A stretch of DNA of 64,000 nt from M55B129 sp034189085 (lineage in GTDB: Bacteria; Bacillota; Dethiobacteria; DTU022): assembly GCA_034189085.1 (NCBI GenBank), contig JAXHVH010000001.1, positions 124,001 through 188,000 of the forward strand. The letters run 5' to 3'. The notes under the pieces are model-generated. The model was not told the DNA's origin, did no database searches, and saw nothing but the letters and a program-made list of their open reading frames with translations. Positions 43,862 through 52,036 of the stretch are shown piece by piece. Position 1 is the stretch's first letter, and the number at the start of each line of letters is the position of its first letter. The position numbers and the translations under genes are program-made.

Positions 43862-44815
43862 TCAGGAAGAGCCGGTCTGCTCACGCAGTAAAAACAGGCC
43901 CTTTTTAAATTCCGGCGGCAGGGGAACGGAAAATGACATCATGCAGCCGGAACGCGGATGAATGAAGCTGATCCGCCGGGCATGAAGGGCCTGTGGAATA
44001 GCCAGCTCGGGAGGAAGATCACGACCCCTTGATGGGGCATAAACAGGATCGCCAACCACCGGATAGCCAATATGCCCAAGGTGGACCCTGATCTGATGAG
44101 TACGCCCTGTTTCCAACTTGAGAACAAGCAGGGTGTATCTATTAAAATACTTCAGGACCCGGTAACGGGTTACCGCTCTCCTCCCACCTTCGACAACGGC
44201 CATCTTCTTACGGTGAACAGGATGCCGCCCCACAGGAGCATCGATGCGCCCTTTCTCCGGTTTTACCAAGCCGTTTACCAGGGCAATGTATTCCCGGCTT
44301 ACCTTCCTCTCTTTCATCTGGGTTGAAAGTGAACGATGGCTGTAATCATTTTTAGCCACCAGCAACAGCCCGGAAGTATCCTTATCCAGGCGATGCACAA
44401 TGCCCGGCCTCATGACACCGCCGATTCCCGAAAGATCCTTGCAGTGAGCAAGAAGAGCATTAACCAGGGTGCCCCTGCTATGCCCGGGTGCAGGATGGAC
44501 CACCATGCCCCGCGGTTTGTTGACAACCAGAAGATCTTTATCTTCATAAACAATATCGAGCCGCATTTCTTCCGGCTCGACAGTCATCTTTTCCGGTGGA
44601 GGAATAATCACTGTAACCCGTGATCCCTCCCGTGGACAATATTTTTTTTCCAGGCAGGCTTCTTCATCAATTTGTACCATGCCCTCTGCAATCAACTTTT
44701 GCGCTCTGCTGCGGGAAAGATTGTCGATCATCAAGGTAAGAAGACGATCGAGGCGCACTCCTTCCCACTCGGCAGAAACAGTAAAAAAAGTTTGTGGTCC
44801 GTCAGCACCGCTCAT
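43862..44815 (-). CDS. rluD: RluD-type 23S rRNA pseudouridine synthase
   Basis: Forms pseudouridines in 23S rRNA, 317 aa. N-terminal S4 domain (RLDRLLTLMIDNLSRSRAQKLI), then a catalytic core with GIVHRLDKDTSGLLLVAK (catalytic Asp), LVNALLAH and GRTHQIRVHLGHIGYPVVGD. Start ATG 44815 overlaps the lgt stop by four bases (ATGA). In Bacillus this gene is ylyB. Confidence 0.95.
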   Translation of the reverse strand: MSGADGPQTFFTVSAEWEGVRLDRLLTLMIDNLSRSRAQKLIAEGMVQIDEEACLEKKYCPREGSRVTVIIPPPEKMTVEPEEMRLDIVYEDKDLLVVNKPRGMVVHPAPGHSRGTLVNALLAHCKDLSGIGGVMRPGIVHRLDKDTSGLLLVAKNDYSHRSLSTQMKERKVSREYIALVNGLVKPEKGRIDAPVGRHPVHRKKMAVVEGGRRAVTRYRVLKYFNRYTLLVLKLETGRTHQIRVHLGHIGYPVVGDPVYAPSRGRDLPPELAIPQALHARRISFIHPRSGCMMSFSVPLPPEFKKGLFLLREQTGSS

Positions 44816-45600
44816 TTTTTTGCGGCCTTTCGTTTTTTCTTGTTTTTTTTCGATTCGTTTTTCTTCGGTTGAAAATAATTGAAGATAGCAATGGTAGCCA
44901 GTGAAACAACAACCAAACCCATACTGAACCACTGGGCTAAAGTTAAACCAAGCAGACCGGTTTCGCCAAAGCGGAAAAATTCAGTGGTGAACCGCAAAAC
45001 ACCATAAAGGGTAAACAGAAAAATAAATTGAAACCCCACAAAAGGCCTCCGGGGCCGGATACGCTTGAGAATGATAAAAATGATCACTGCCAGGATAACT
45101 GCATACAGCTGAACGGGGTGGCGCAGAACAGGATCGCCAATCCTGATGGGCAAAGCCCAGGGAACAGTTGATTCCTTACCATAACAGCAACCGTTGAGGA
45201 AGCACCCTACCCTGCCAATAGCATATCCGAGAGCCAGATATGGAGCAAGCAAATCAGCCATCTTCAAAAAACCAATCTTACGATAATAACTCCAGAAAAA
45301 TAGAGCAAAAGCGCCGACAAAAAGAGCACCGTAAAAAGAGAGCCCTTCGAACTGAACAAAAAGGGAGCTAAAGAACCGTCCGCTGTAATAATCCCAGTTC
45401 AGCAACATATAAAGGAGGCGCGCTCCGATCAATCCTGCCAGAGCTGCAACAATTACAGCCTCCAGAACGTGATCCGGGTTAACATTTTCCCGCGGTGCTT
45501 CCTTATAAACTGCCATTGCCGCCACCAGAACAGCCAGGGCAATCATTAATCCATATGAATGAATGGTTAAATTTCCAATGGTAAACAGCTCAGGATACAT
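44812..45600 (-). CDS. lgt: Prolipoprotein diacylglyceryl transferase
   Basis: Membrane enzyme that adds diacylglycerol to the lipobox Cys of prolipoproteins, 262 aa with about seven helices. Signature GYAIGRVGCFLNGCCYGK (about 138-155) and an H-Pro-hqlY-like RHPVQLYA are present. C-terminal tail is unusually Lys-rich (KKNESKKNKKKRKAAKK). Start ATG 45600, GGGGAG eight bases upstream, five bases from lspA. lgt and lspA act in sequence on the same substrates. Confidence 0.95.
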   Translation of the reverse strand: MYPELFTIGNLTIHSYGLMIALAVLVAAMAVYKEAPRENVNPDHVLEAVIVAALAGLIGARLLYMLLNWDYYSGRFFSSLFVQFEGLSFYGALFVGAFALFFWSYYRKIGFLKMADLLAPYLALGYAIGRVGCFLNGCCYGKESTVPWALPIRIGDPVLRHPVQLYAVILAVIIFIILKRIRPRRPFVGFQFIFLFTLYGVLRFTTEFFRFGETGLLGLTLAQWFSMGLVVVSLATIAIFNYFQPKKNESKKNKKKRKAAKK

Positions 45601-45604
45601 AGAC

Positions 45605-46093
45605 TCAGCTCCCCTCAAACTCTTTTATTAAATTGCTGTCACGCCAAAAAGCAATCAGCAAAAAGGCAATACCAATAACGATTGCCGAATCAGCCAGGTT
45701 GAAAACCGGCGGCCAGATTGAAAAATCAAGGAAGTCAATCACGTAGGTTCCCCTAACGCGATCTATCAGGTTGCCCAGTGCGCCGCCCAGTTGCAGGGCA
45801 AGGCCCACACGCAACCACCGGTGCCTCTTTGCCAGGAGACGATAATAATAAATTATTACCAGGACCACGATGACGGTGATCACAACAAAAAATACCGTTT
45901 GATAGGGAAACATACCAAAAGCAGCCCCGGGATTGCGGACATAGGTGATATAAAAAAATTTGTCAATTATTGTAATTGTCTGCCCTAGCTCCATGGAACT
46001 GGCTATCATATATTTACTCAGCTGGTCCAGGGCAATAATAACAGCGGTAATCAGGATAAGGCTCAAATTTTTCCCCCCCGGCTTGTGCATCAT
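45605..46093 (-). CDS. lspA: Lipoprotein signal peptidase II
   Basis: Aspartyl protease that cuts the signal peptide from lipoproteins, 162 aa, four membrane helices. Conserved parts: LDQLSKYMIA, NPGAAFGMF, GGALGNLIDRV (catalytic Asp) and FNLADSAIVIG (second Asp). The ribosome binding site is poor. A leader of about 170 bases precedes it. Confidence 0.96.
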   Translation of the reverse strand: MMHKPGGKNLSLILITAVIIALDQLSKYMIASSMELGQTITIIDKFFYITYVRNPGAAFGMFPYQTVFFVVITVIVVLVIIYYYRLLAKRHRWLRVGLALQLGGALGNLIDRVRGTYVIDFLDFSIWPPVFNLADSAIVIGIAFLLIAFWRDSNLIKEFEGS

Positions 46094-46264
46094 TTCTGCT
46101 GGTTCTTATATTCTTTTCTCGCGGCAAAGAGCTCAACGGTGGAACAGCATTTCCGAAATATCGTGGTTCCGCCGGACGGTTTCACTTATTAACATTCTGC
46201 AGCCAACTTGAATATTTCAAATCCTCCTGCTGGCGTTTCCTATTTTAACATAGCCCGGTAAATA
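46094..46264 (-). other. Untranslated leader between ileS and lspA
   Basis: No gene here. A strong GGAGG (46223-46227) is not followed by a start at useful spacing; only frames of 12 and 18 codons exist. In Bacillus this position holds ylyA (TraR/DksA family), which is absent. Confidence 0.35.
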
Positions 46265-46291
46265 ATTATAGCAATAATTAAAGGCTCTCAA
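46265..46291 (-). promoter_or_regulatory. Promoter of lspA-lgt-rluD
   Basis: TGC-TATAAT (-10 at 46265-46270) with TTGAGA at 46286-46291, a short 15-base spacer offset by the extended -10. It overlaps the ileS end. Confidence 0.45.
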
Positions 46292-49037
46292 CCACTTTCC
46301 GGCAGCGGGGACAGAGTTCCTCGTCAGAATCAGTATAAATCCAGCAGCGCGGGCACTTATGCCCACCCGCTTTTTTTATTTTTATTTTCACGGGGGAATG
46401 AATCCCCTCGATCGCTTCAACAGGGGCATCTTCTATTCTCCCAGCCAGGTTTGCTGCGGATACAATAAAGAGTTCTGCTAGAAAATCATTATACTGCTCA
46501 AGGAGATCGTAAACCTGCGGCTCAACCCAGAGTTCAACAGCCGCTTCCAGTGAACCGCCGATGACCTTATCTTTGCGGGCCTCTTCAAGAGCCCGGGTCA
46601 CTTCTTCACGAACAGCCAGCAAAACCTCCCAGCGTTTGGCCACTTCATCGTCATCCCAGGTAGGATCTGGCTCCGGCCAATCGGCCAGCTGCACACTCTC
46701 CAACCGTTTTCCGGGTAGATGCTGCCATATCTCCTCTGCTGTAAAAGTCAGGATCGGCGCCATTAACAGAACAATATGTTCAAGAATAATTGAAAGTACG
46801 GTCTGTGCCGAACGGCGGGCAGGATTATCCTGTGCCGAACAATACAGGCGATCTTTTAACACATCAAGATAAAAACTGCTCATATCCACTACACAAAAAT
46901 TGTGGACAGCATGAAAAAACTGGTGATATTCATAGTCATCATAATAGCTGGTTACCTTTTTAATCAGGCGTCCCAGACGGCCCAGAGCCCAGCGATCGAG
47001 CTCCTCCATATCTCTATAATCAACAGCGTGGGCAGCCGGATCAAAATCCTGGCAGCTTCCCAGCAGAAAACGGACTGTGTTACGGATTTTGCGGTAAACT
47101 TCAATCAACTGTTTCAAAATATTTTCAGAAAGGTGAACATCGCTGGTGAAATCGGCTGAAGAGACCCATAACCGCAGAATATCTGCCCCGTACCGCTTTA
47201 TAATTTCTTCCGGAGCAATGACATTACCCAGTGATTTCGACATTTTTTTACCTTCTCCGTCAACAACCCAGCCGTGGCTAAGAACCGCTTTATAAGGTGG
47301 TTCGCCCCTGGTTGCCACAGCAGTGAGCAGTGATGAATGGAACCAGCCACGGTACTGGTCGCTTCCTTCCAGGTAGAGATCAGCAGGCCACCGCAAATCA
47401 GGGCGGGTTTCTAACACTGCATCATGACTTGAGCCGGAGTCAAACCACACATCCATAGTATCCTTTTCTTTGCGAAACCGATCATGGCCGCAGTGAGGAC
47501 AGCGGAATCCTTCCGGCAGGATCTCTTCAGCTTCACGCACAAACCAGGCATCGGAACCTTCACGGGTAAATAATTCACTGACCGCATCAATGGTATCTTT
47601 ATTAATGACTGGTTTCCCACATGAATAGCAATAAAAGATAGGGATTGGCACTCCCCATACTCTCTGTCTGGATATGCACCAGTCCTGCCTTTCCTCCACC
47701 ATGTTGTAGATGCGACCCTCGCCCCAGGAAGGGATCCATTTTACTTTTTTGATCGCCTCCAGGGCTTCTTTCCGGAACCCTTCCACAGAAGCGAACCATT
47801 GCTCGGTTGCCCTGTAAAGGACAGGCTGCTTGCAGCGCCAGCAGTTCGGGTACTGATGTTCGAAAGAGGCAGAACTTAGCAAAGCTCCTGCTTCTCTTAG
47901 ATCTTCGATGACCTGTCGTCCTCCCTTTTCATAATGCATCCCGGCGTAGGAACCTGCTTCATTAGTAAAGATACCTTGATCATCAATGGGACTCAGCATG
48001 GGCAGATTGTTTTCCCGCCCGACGATGAAGTCTTCGTAACCATGTCCCGGAGCGATGTGCACCATTCCAGTGCCCTGCTCGAGAGTGACATGATCCCCAT
48101 GTAGAAGAATTGATTCGCGATCAAAAAGAGGATGACGGCAGCGCATGCCTGCAAGTTCACTGCCGCGGAAGCGCCTTAAAACCTTCCAGGGCTTTTCTGC
48201 ACCAACTTTTGCCGAGACTTCACCTAGAAGCTCTTCGGCCAGCAGGTACTGTTCGCTACCGGCTTCAACAAGGACATACTCAAAATCATTGTGGACAGCT
48301 ATGGCCAGGTTGGCCGGAATCGTCCATGCCGTAGTAGTCCAGATCAGGCAATATCGATTTTCCACTCCTCCCAGAAGCCCCCGGTCATCAACCAGCGGAA
48401 ATTTAACATATATAGCATCAGATATTTTATTGCCGTATTCAATTTCCGCTTCCGCCAGGGCAGTCTCACAGTTCGCACACCAGTATACAGGTCTCATACC
48501 CTTATAGATATAACCGCGTTCGGCCATAGCGCCAAATATCTTGATCTGCCGCCCTTCAAAAGCTGGTTTCAGAGTCAGGTAAGGGTTATCCCAGTCACCA
48601 CGAACACCCAGTCTCTTGAATTGTTCCTTCTGGATGTCGACATACTTTAGGGCATAATCACGACACATTCGGCGAAATTCAATATCGGAAATTGCTTTCC
48701 TGTTCACTTTATTAGTCTTGATGATCTGGTGCTCTATAGGCAACCCATGAGTATCCCAGCCCGGCACATAAGGGCAGTCAAAACCACGCATAGTTTTGTA
48801 CTTGTTGATAATATCTTTGAGCACTTTATTCAAAGCAGTTCCCATATGGATACTTCCGTTGGCATAAGGAGGCCCGTCATGAAGAATATAGCGCTGCGCC
48901 CCATTGCGCTTATCTCTCGCCATTTTATTGATGTTCATTTTATCCCATCGCTCGAGCATTTCAGGCTCACGATTTGGCAGGTTTGCCCTCATTGGGAAAT
49001 CAGTCTGCGGTAAATTTAATGTGTCCCGGTAGTCCAT
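46278..49037 (-). CDS. ileS: Isoleucyl-tRNA synthetase
   Basis: IleRS, 919 aa, class I. HIGH-type motif PPYANGSIHMGTALNK (about 57-72), CP1 editing domain, GSDQYRGWFHSSLLTAV, KKMSKSLGNVI (KMSKS), a helical anticodon domain, and a C-terminal zinc finger CPRCWIYTDSDEELCPRC. It follows the type with one C-terminal zinc site. Start ATG 49037 after GGAGGAGG. It is controlled by the Ile T-box upstream; the run-on reading frame into the T-box is not coding. Confidence 0.98.
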   Translation of the reverse strand: MDYRDTLNLPQTDFPMRANLPNREPEMLERWDKMNINKMARDKRNGAQRYILHDGPPYANGSIHMGTALNKVLKDIINKYKTMRGFDCPYVPGWDTHGLPIEHQIIKTNKVNRKAISDIEFRRMCRDYALKYVDIQKEQFKRLGVRGDWDNPYLTLKPAFEGRQIKIFGAMAERGYIYKGMRPVYWCANCETALAEAEIEYGNKISDAIYVKFPLVDDRGLLGGVENRYCLIWTTTAWTIPANLAIAVHNDFEYVLVEAGSEQYLLAEELLGEVSAKVGAEKPWKVLRRFRGSELAGMRCRHPLFDRESILLHGDHVTLEQGTGMVHIAPGHGYEDFIVGRENNLPMLSPIDDQGIFTNEAGSYAGMHYEKGGRQVIEDLREAGALLSSASFEHQYPNCWRCKQPVLYRATEQWFASVEGFRKEALEAIKKVKWIPSWGEGRIYNMVEERQDWCISRQRVWGVPIPIFYCYSCGKPVINKDTIDAVSELFTREGSDAWFVREAEEILPEGFRCPHCGHDRFRKEKDTMDVWFDSGSSHDAVLETRPDLRWPADLYLEGSDQYRGWFHSSLLTAVATRGEPPYKAVLSHGWVVDGEGKKMSKSLGNVIAPEEIIKRYGADILRLWVSSADFTSDVHLSENILKQLIEVYRKIRNTVRFLLGSCQDFDPAAHAVDYRDMEELDRWALGRLGRLIKKVTSYYDDYEYHQFFHAVHNFCVVDMSSFYLDVLKDRLYCSAQDNPARRSAQTVLSIILEHIVLLMAPILTFTAEEIWQHLPGKRLESVQLADWPEPDPTWDDDEVAKRWEVLLAVREEVTRALEEARKDKVIGGSLEAAVELWVEPQVYDLLEQYNDFLAELFIVSAANLAGRIEDAPVEAIEGIHSPVKIKIKKAGGHKCPRCWIYTDSDEELCPRCRKVVESL

Positions 49038-49094
49038 AAGTTTCCTCCTCCATTTGGTAATACACAATAACCCTGCCTCCCGGCAGCATAGCCA

Positions 49095-49350
49095 ATAATC
49101 ATAAAAAAACCCGCCCCTGCAGGGGCGAGATATATCCCGCGGTACCACCCTCGTGCCCGGTTAAAACAGGCTTCTTCCGAATGCCTATAACGACGGCTAC
49201 CGTCCGCGTCTACTCTTTCTCTCCGGAAATTTGGCGCGGCTGCTCCAGGGTGATCTGCAGCGGTCGGCTCAGCCGGACTTCCACCTTAAACCGGCTCTCT
49301 GGGTAAGCACAGATCCCGCTTTCATGTCCCGTTCACAGCATTTGCTCCAG
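49095..49350 (-). promoter_or_regulatory. T-box riboswitch (tRNA-Ile) controlling ileS
   Basis: Minus-strand leader with Stem I, likely specifier AUC (49252-49254, followed by A, matching Ile), and the T-box core AGGGTGGTACCGCGG (49139-49153). Antiterminator pairs CGAG with CTCG around the core; the competing terminator is CGCCCC-tgca-GGGGCG then seven U. Uncharged tRNA-Ile should allow read-through into ileS. Confidence 0.95.
49103..49126 (-). terminator. Regulated terminator of the ileS T-box
   Basis: Perfect 6-bp GC stem with a TGCA loop followed by GG and a run of seven T on the minus strand. Confidence 0.92.
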
Positions 49351-49379
49351 ATTTTAACATGGATACCCACTAAAATCAA
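49351..49379 (-). promoter_or_regulatory. Promoter of the ileS T-box transcript
   Basis: TTGATT (49374-49379), 17-base spacer with TGT, TAAAAT (49351-49356). Confidence 0.75.
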
Positions 49380-49433
49380 TACCTGAATGTGGAAAACAAC
49401 TTGAATTAAATCAATATGACTTAACTGTATTCC

Positions 49434-50063
49434 TTAAAAATCAGGATCTTTATCTGTTTCGGGATAATCATCCGGGTCAAGATCGTATCTAATCCCAAAA
49501 TCGTCTTCTTTTTCTTTTTCCGTACCCATTCCGGCATCAACATTCTCACTGTTTAAAGGGCCGGGCTCAAATTCAAGGACTTCTTCTTCTTTTTCTTCGA
49601 GCTCTGGAGCATCCCTGAGCCAGTCTTCATTTTCCAGTGAAACCAGCTGAGCCTCAATAAAGGAGCGAAACCGCATTTTAAAGATCTGAGCCTGTTTGAT
49701 CAGTTCTTCATGTTCACTCATGATCCGGCTGGCTCTAAAACGGGCATCTTCGATGATCTGCTTGGCTTCTCTTTCCGCTTCCCGCCTGATCAGGTCACTC
49801 TCGCGTTTGGCATTTTGTTTAACTTCTTCGGCAGTTTCCTGGGCTACAACAATGGCACTGTGCAATGTTTCTTCCATTTTATGATAATTTTTATTTTTTT
49901 CAAGCAACCGGTTGATCTCTTCTTTCAGTTCCTCATTTTTCCTGAGCAGCTTCTCAAGATCTCCTGCTACTTCATCCAGGAAATCATCCACGTCTTCCAT
50001 GTCATAACCACGGAATGAACGCTCAAATTCTTTTTCCTGTATATCCAGCGGTGTGATGGGCAT
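49434..50063 (-). CDS. divIVA: DivIVA family protein
   Basis: Coiled-coil polar/septal scaffold, 209 aa. N-terminal membrane-curvature domain MPITPLDIQEKEFERSFRGYDMEDVDDFLDEV is classic DivIVA; then coiled coil (about 30-140) and a strongly acidic tail. The C-terminal acidic stretch (about 150-209) has no recognised domain. ATG 50063 preceded by GGGAGG. It is the last gene of the ylmE-ylmG-ylmH-divIVA run. Confidence 0.93.
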   Translation of the reverse strand: MPITPLDIQEKEFERSFRGYDMEDVDDFLDEVAGDLEKLLRKNEELKEEINRLLEKNKNYHKMEETLHSAIVVAQETAEEVKQNAKRESDLIRREAEREAKQIIEDARFRASRIMSEHEELIKQAQIFKMRFRSFIEAQLVSLENEDWLRDAPELEEKEEEVLEFEPGPLNSENVDAGMGTEKEKEDDFGIRYDLDPDDYPETDKDPDF

Positions 50064-50095
50064 AATTTTTCCTCCCTGTTACCCTTTGGTATTTG

Positions 50096-50124
50096 ATTAT
50101 ATTTGTTGCCAGACTTCGACAGCA
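50096..50124 (-). promoter_or_regulatory. Possible promoter of divIVA
   Basis: TATAAT (50096-50101) with a weak TGCTGT at 17 bases (50119-50124). Position fits divIVA; -35 is poor. Confidence 0.35.
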
Positions 50125-50144
50125 GGTCCACTTTTCCTGCTGCC

Positions 50145-50912
50145 TCAGCTATATCTTTTCAACCTTAGATGCAGCCTGCCCCGGCGTGTTTCACCTTCCA
50201 CTTTTTCAAGCAGCAGTCGTCCCCTTCCCTTCAGTGAGAGTTGATCGCCTTCCTTTAACTGTAGTGAAGGTGAACTTACCGGTCGCCAGTTTACCCGAAC
50301 CAGGCCTCCCTTGATCAGCATGGTCATTCTTGACCTTGACAGGCCAAAACCAAGAGACAAAACAGCATCAGTCCTCAGGCTGGCTACGGTGCCTTTGATT
50401 TCTTTCCCATTCTCTTCTGCTATGGACAGCTCCTCTGGATCGACAACTCTGCAGGTTACATCCTGCCGGCCAACCCGTACCAGCTTGGTGGCTATATAAT
50501 CCGCTTTTGTTTCCAGAACCATGATTGCCGCCACGTCATTTTCAAGGTGTACAATGTCACCGATCTGATCACGGCGAAGGCCCAATCCCAGCACTGCCCC
50601 AAGGATATCACGGTGTCCAAGCTCAGGTTCGCCCTTTATCCCCTGCACGAGAACAGCTTTGACCGGTGGGGCAACCCCCGGCCGTGAAACAGGAAAGAGG
50701 TGGATAACATTTCTTTCCGCTTCAGGATAACCGCCGCCAATTGTATAAGAATAAGCATGATTATTTTTCAAAGCTGCTTCAGCAAGTTCGAGCAGGCGGG
50801 GATCAAGAAAAGAAGTGGTATGGGATACCCTGCCGTCCAGTTGATCAAGCCTGCGTCCAAACTGCCGAAGCCACTGTTTCTCTCCTTCTAAAAGGGGAGA
50901 TTCAATACCCAT
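50145..50912 (-). CDS. ylmH: S4-domain RNA-binding protein YlmH
   Basis: Predicted 255-aa protein; N-terminal YlmH domain (LDPRLLELAEAAL, GGYPEAERNVIHLFP, LGHRDILGAVLGLGLRRDQIGDI) and C-terminal S4 RNA-binding domain (about 180-245). In Bacillus YlmH was recently linked to ribosome-associated quality control, able to substitute for RqcP. Start ATG 50912 with GGGAGG seven bases upstream. Usual position between ylmG and divIVA. Confidence 0.92.
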   Translation of the reverse strand: MGIESPLLEGEKQWLRQFGRRLDQLDGRVSHTTSFLDPRLLELAEAALKNNHAYSYTIGGGYPEAERNVIHLFPVSRPGVAPPVKAVLVQGIKGEPELGHRDILGAVLGLGLRRDQIGDIVHLENDVAAIMVLETKADYIATKLVRVGRQDVTCRVVDPEELSIAEENGKEIKGTVASLRTDAVLSLGFGLSRSRMTMLIKGGLVRVNWRPVSSPSLQLKEGDQLSLKGRGRLLLEKVEGETRRGRLHLRLKRYS

Positions 50913-50929
50913 TTTAAAACCTCCCGGGA

Positions 50930-51220
50930 TTATAAATAAAAATAGCGGATAATGAGCTGCTGCACCAGGCGCAGTAGAATCAGCAGAATAATCGGGGATA
51001 GATCAAGATAACCCATCCCTATCCGCGGTGAAGGAATGATCCTGCGAATGGGCGCCAGCAGAGGTTCCGTCAAACCGTAAACAACCCGGTAGATTGACGA
51101 GAGAGTGGGATTCCCGCCGGCACCAAACATGAACCAGGACATTATTATCCGGGCCAGGAGGATAAAATAATAAATCTGAATGAATGCAAGTAATCCTTCA
51201 GCCAGAAGTCTGATCACAAT
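50930..51220 (-). CDS. ylmG: YggT family membrane protein YlmG
   Basis: Predicted 96-aa protein with two YGGT membrane helices (IQIYYFILLARIIMSWF and the C-terminal LSPIILLILLRLVQQLII) around a loop containing VYGLTEPLLAPIRRIIP. Function in cell division or envelope organisation is not defined. GTG 51220 has GAGG five bases before; a TTG at 51235 overlaps that region. It directly follows ylmE (87-base gap), where sepF is normally inserted. Confidence 0.88.
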   Translation of the reverse strand: MVIRLLAEGLLAFIQIYYFILLARIIMSWFMFGAGGNPTLSSIYRVVYGLTEPLLAPIRRIIPSPRIGMGYLDLSPIILLILLRLVQQLIIRYFYL

Positions 51221-51307
51221 CACCTCTTCCAACATTAAATAGTGTTATAAGTTCGATTAACTTTACAAAAAGACCAGTTTGTACACCGCTCAAAAGCAGG
51301 AACAACT

Positions 51308-51970
51308 CTAAGCGAAAATGGCACTGCCAATCCTCACCATTGTGGCACCCTCTTCCACGGCGACCTCGTAATCATTGGTCATACCCATTGAAAGCTCAGT
51401 TAGTGCAAATCCGGATCGGATGCTCTCATCCCGCAGTTGTCGAAGAAGCCTGAAACAGGGCCGCGTATCCTCAGGATCATCATAAAATGGAGCCATGGTC
51501 ATCAATCCTCGAATGTTCAGCCGATCAAATGATTTCATTTTTGTGAGAAAAGCTGAAAGTTCCTCCGGGGGAAGGCCAAATTTGCTTTCTTCACCGGACA
51601 CATTCACCTGCACCAGGGCTTCAACTGTCCTGTCCATTCGTTCTCCCCAACGCTGCAGCGCACTGGCCAATGAAAGACGATCAAGCGAGTGTATCATCAC
51701 ATAATAAGGTAGGACATCTTTAACCTTGTTACTTTGCAGGTGTCCAATAAAATGCCACTTTAATTGAGGAAATGTCTTTACCTTTTCTGCCGCATCCTGA
51801 ACCCTGTTTTCACCAAAATCACTGATTCCAAGGGATGCTGCAAGGCGCACCTCTTCGATTCCCACAGTTTTTGTCACTGCTACTAGCTTCACTTCTTCCG
51901 GCTGCCGGTCTGAACGGGCGGCTGCCTTTTCGATTGCCAGCATAACCTTGCTGTAGTTTTCTTTGATCAT
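51308..51970 (-). CDS. ylmE: PLP homeostasis protein YlmE/YggS
   Basis: PLP-binding barrel protein, 220 aa, keeping free PLP in balance. Signature VKLVAVTKTVGIEEVR (PLP Lys), FGENRVQDA, WHFIGHLQSNKVKDV, SLDRLSLA, EALVQVNVSGEESKFG, GLMTMAP and ELSMGMTNDYEVAVEEGATMVRIGSAIF. ATG 51970 after GGGG at nine bases; longer in-frame options at 51997 and 52015 have weaker sites. Confidence 0.93.
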   Translation of the reverse strand: MIKENYSKVMLAIEKAAARSDRQPEEVKLVAVTKTVGIEEVRLAASLGISDFGENRVQDAAEKVKTFPQLKWHFIGHLQSNKVKDVLPYYVMIHSLDRLSLASALQRWGERMDRTVEALVQVNVSGEESKFGLPPEELSAFLTKMKSFDRLNIRGLMTMAPFYDDPEDTRPCFRLLRQLRDESIRSGFALTELSMGMTNDYEVAVEEGATMVRIGSAIFA

Positions 51971-52036
51971 AATAGATGTCCCCGTTTTGCTTTTCATGAA
52001 TTTATTACCCAACAACCTGCCGAAACGATGATTGCG

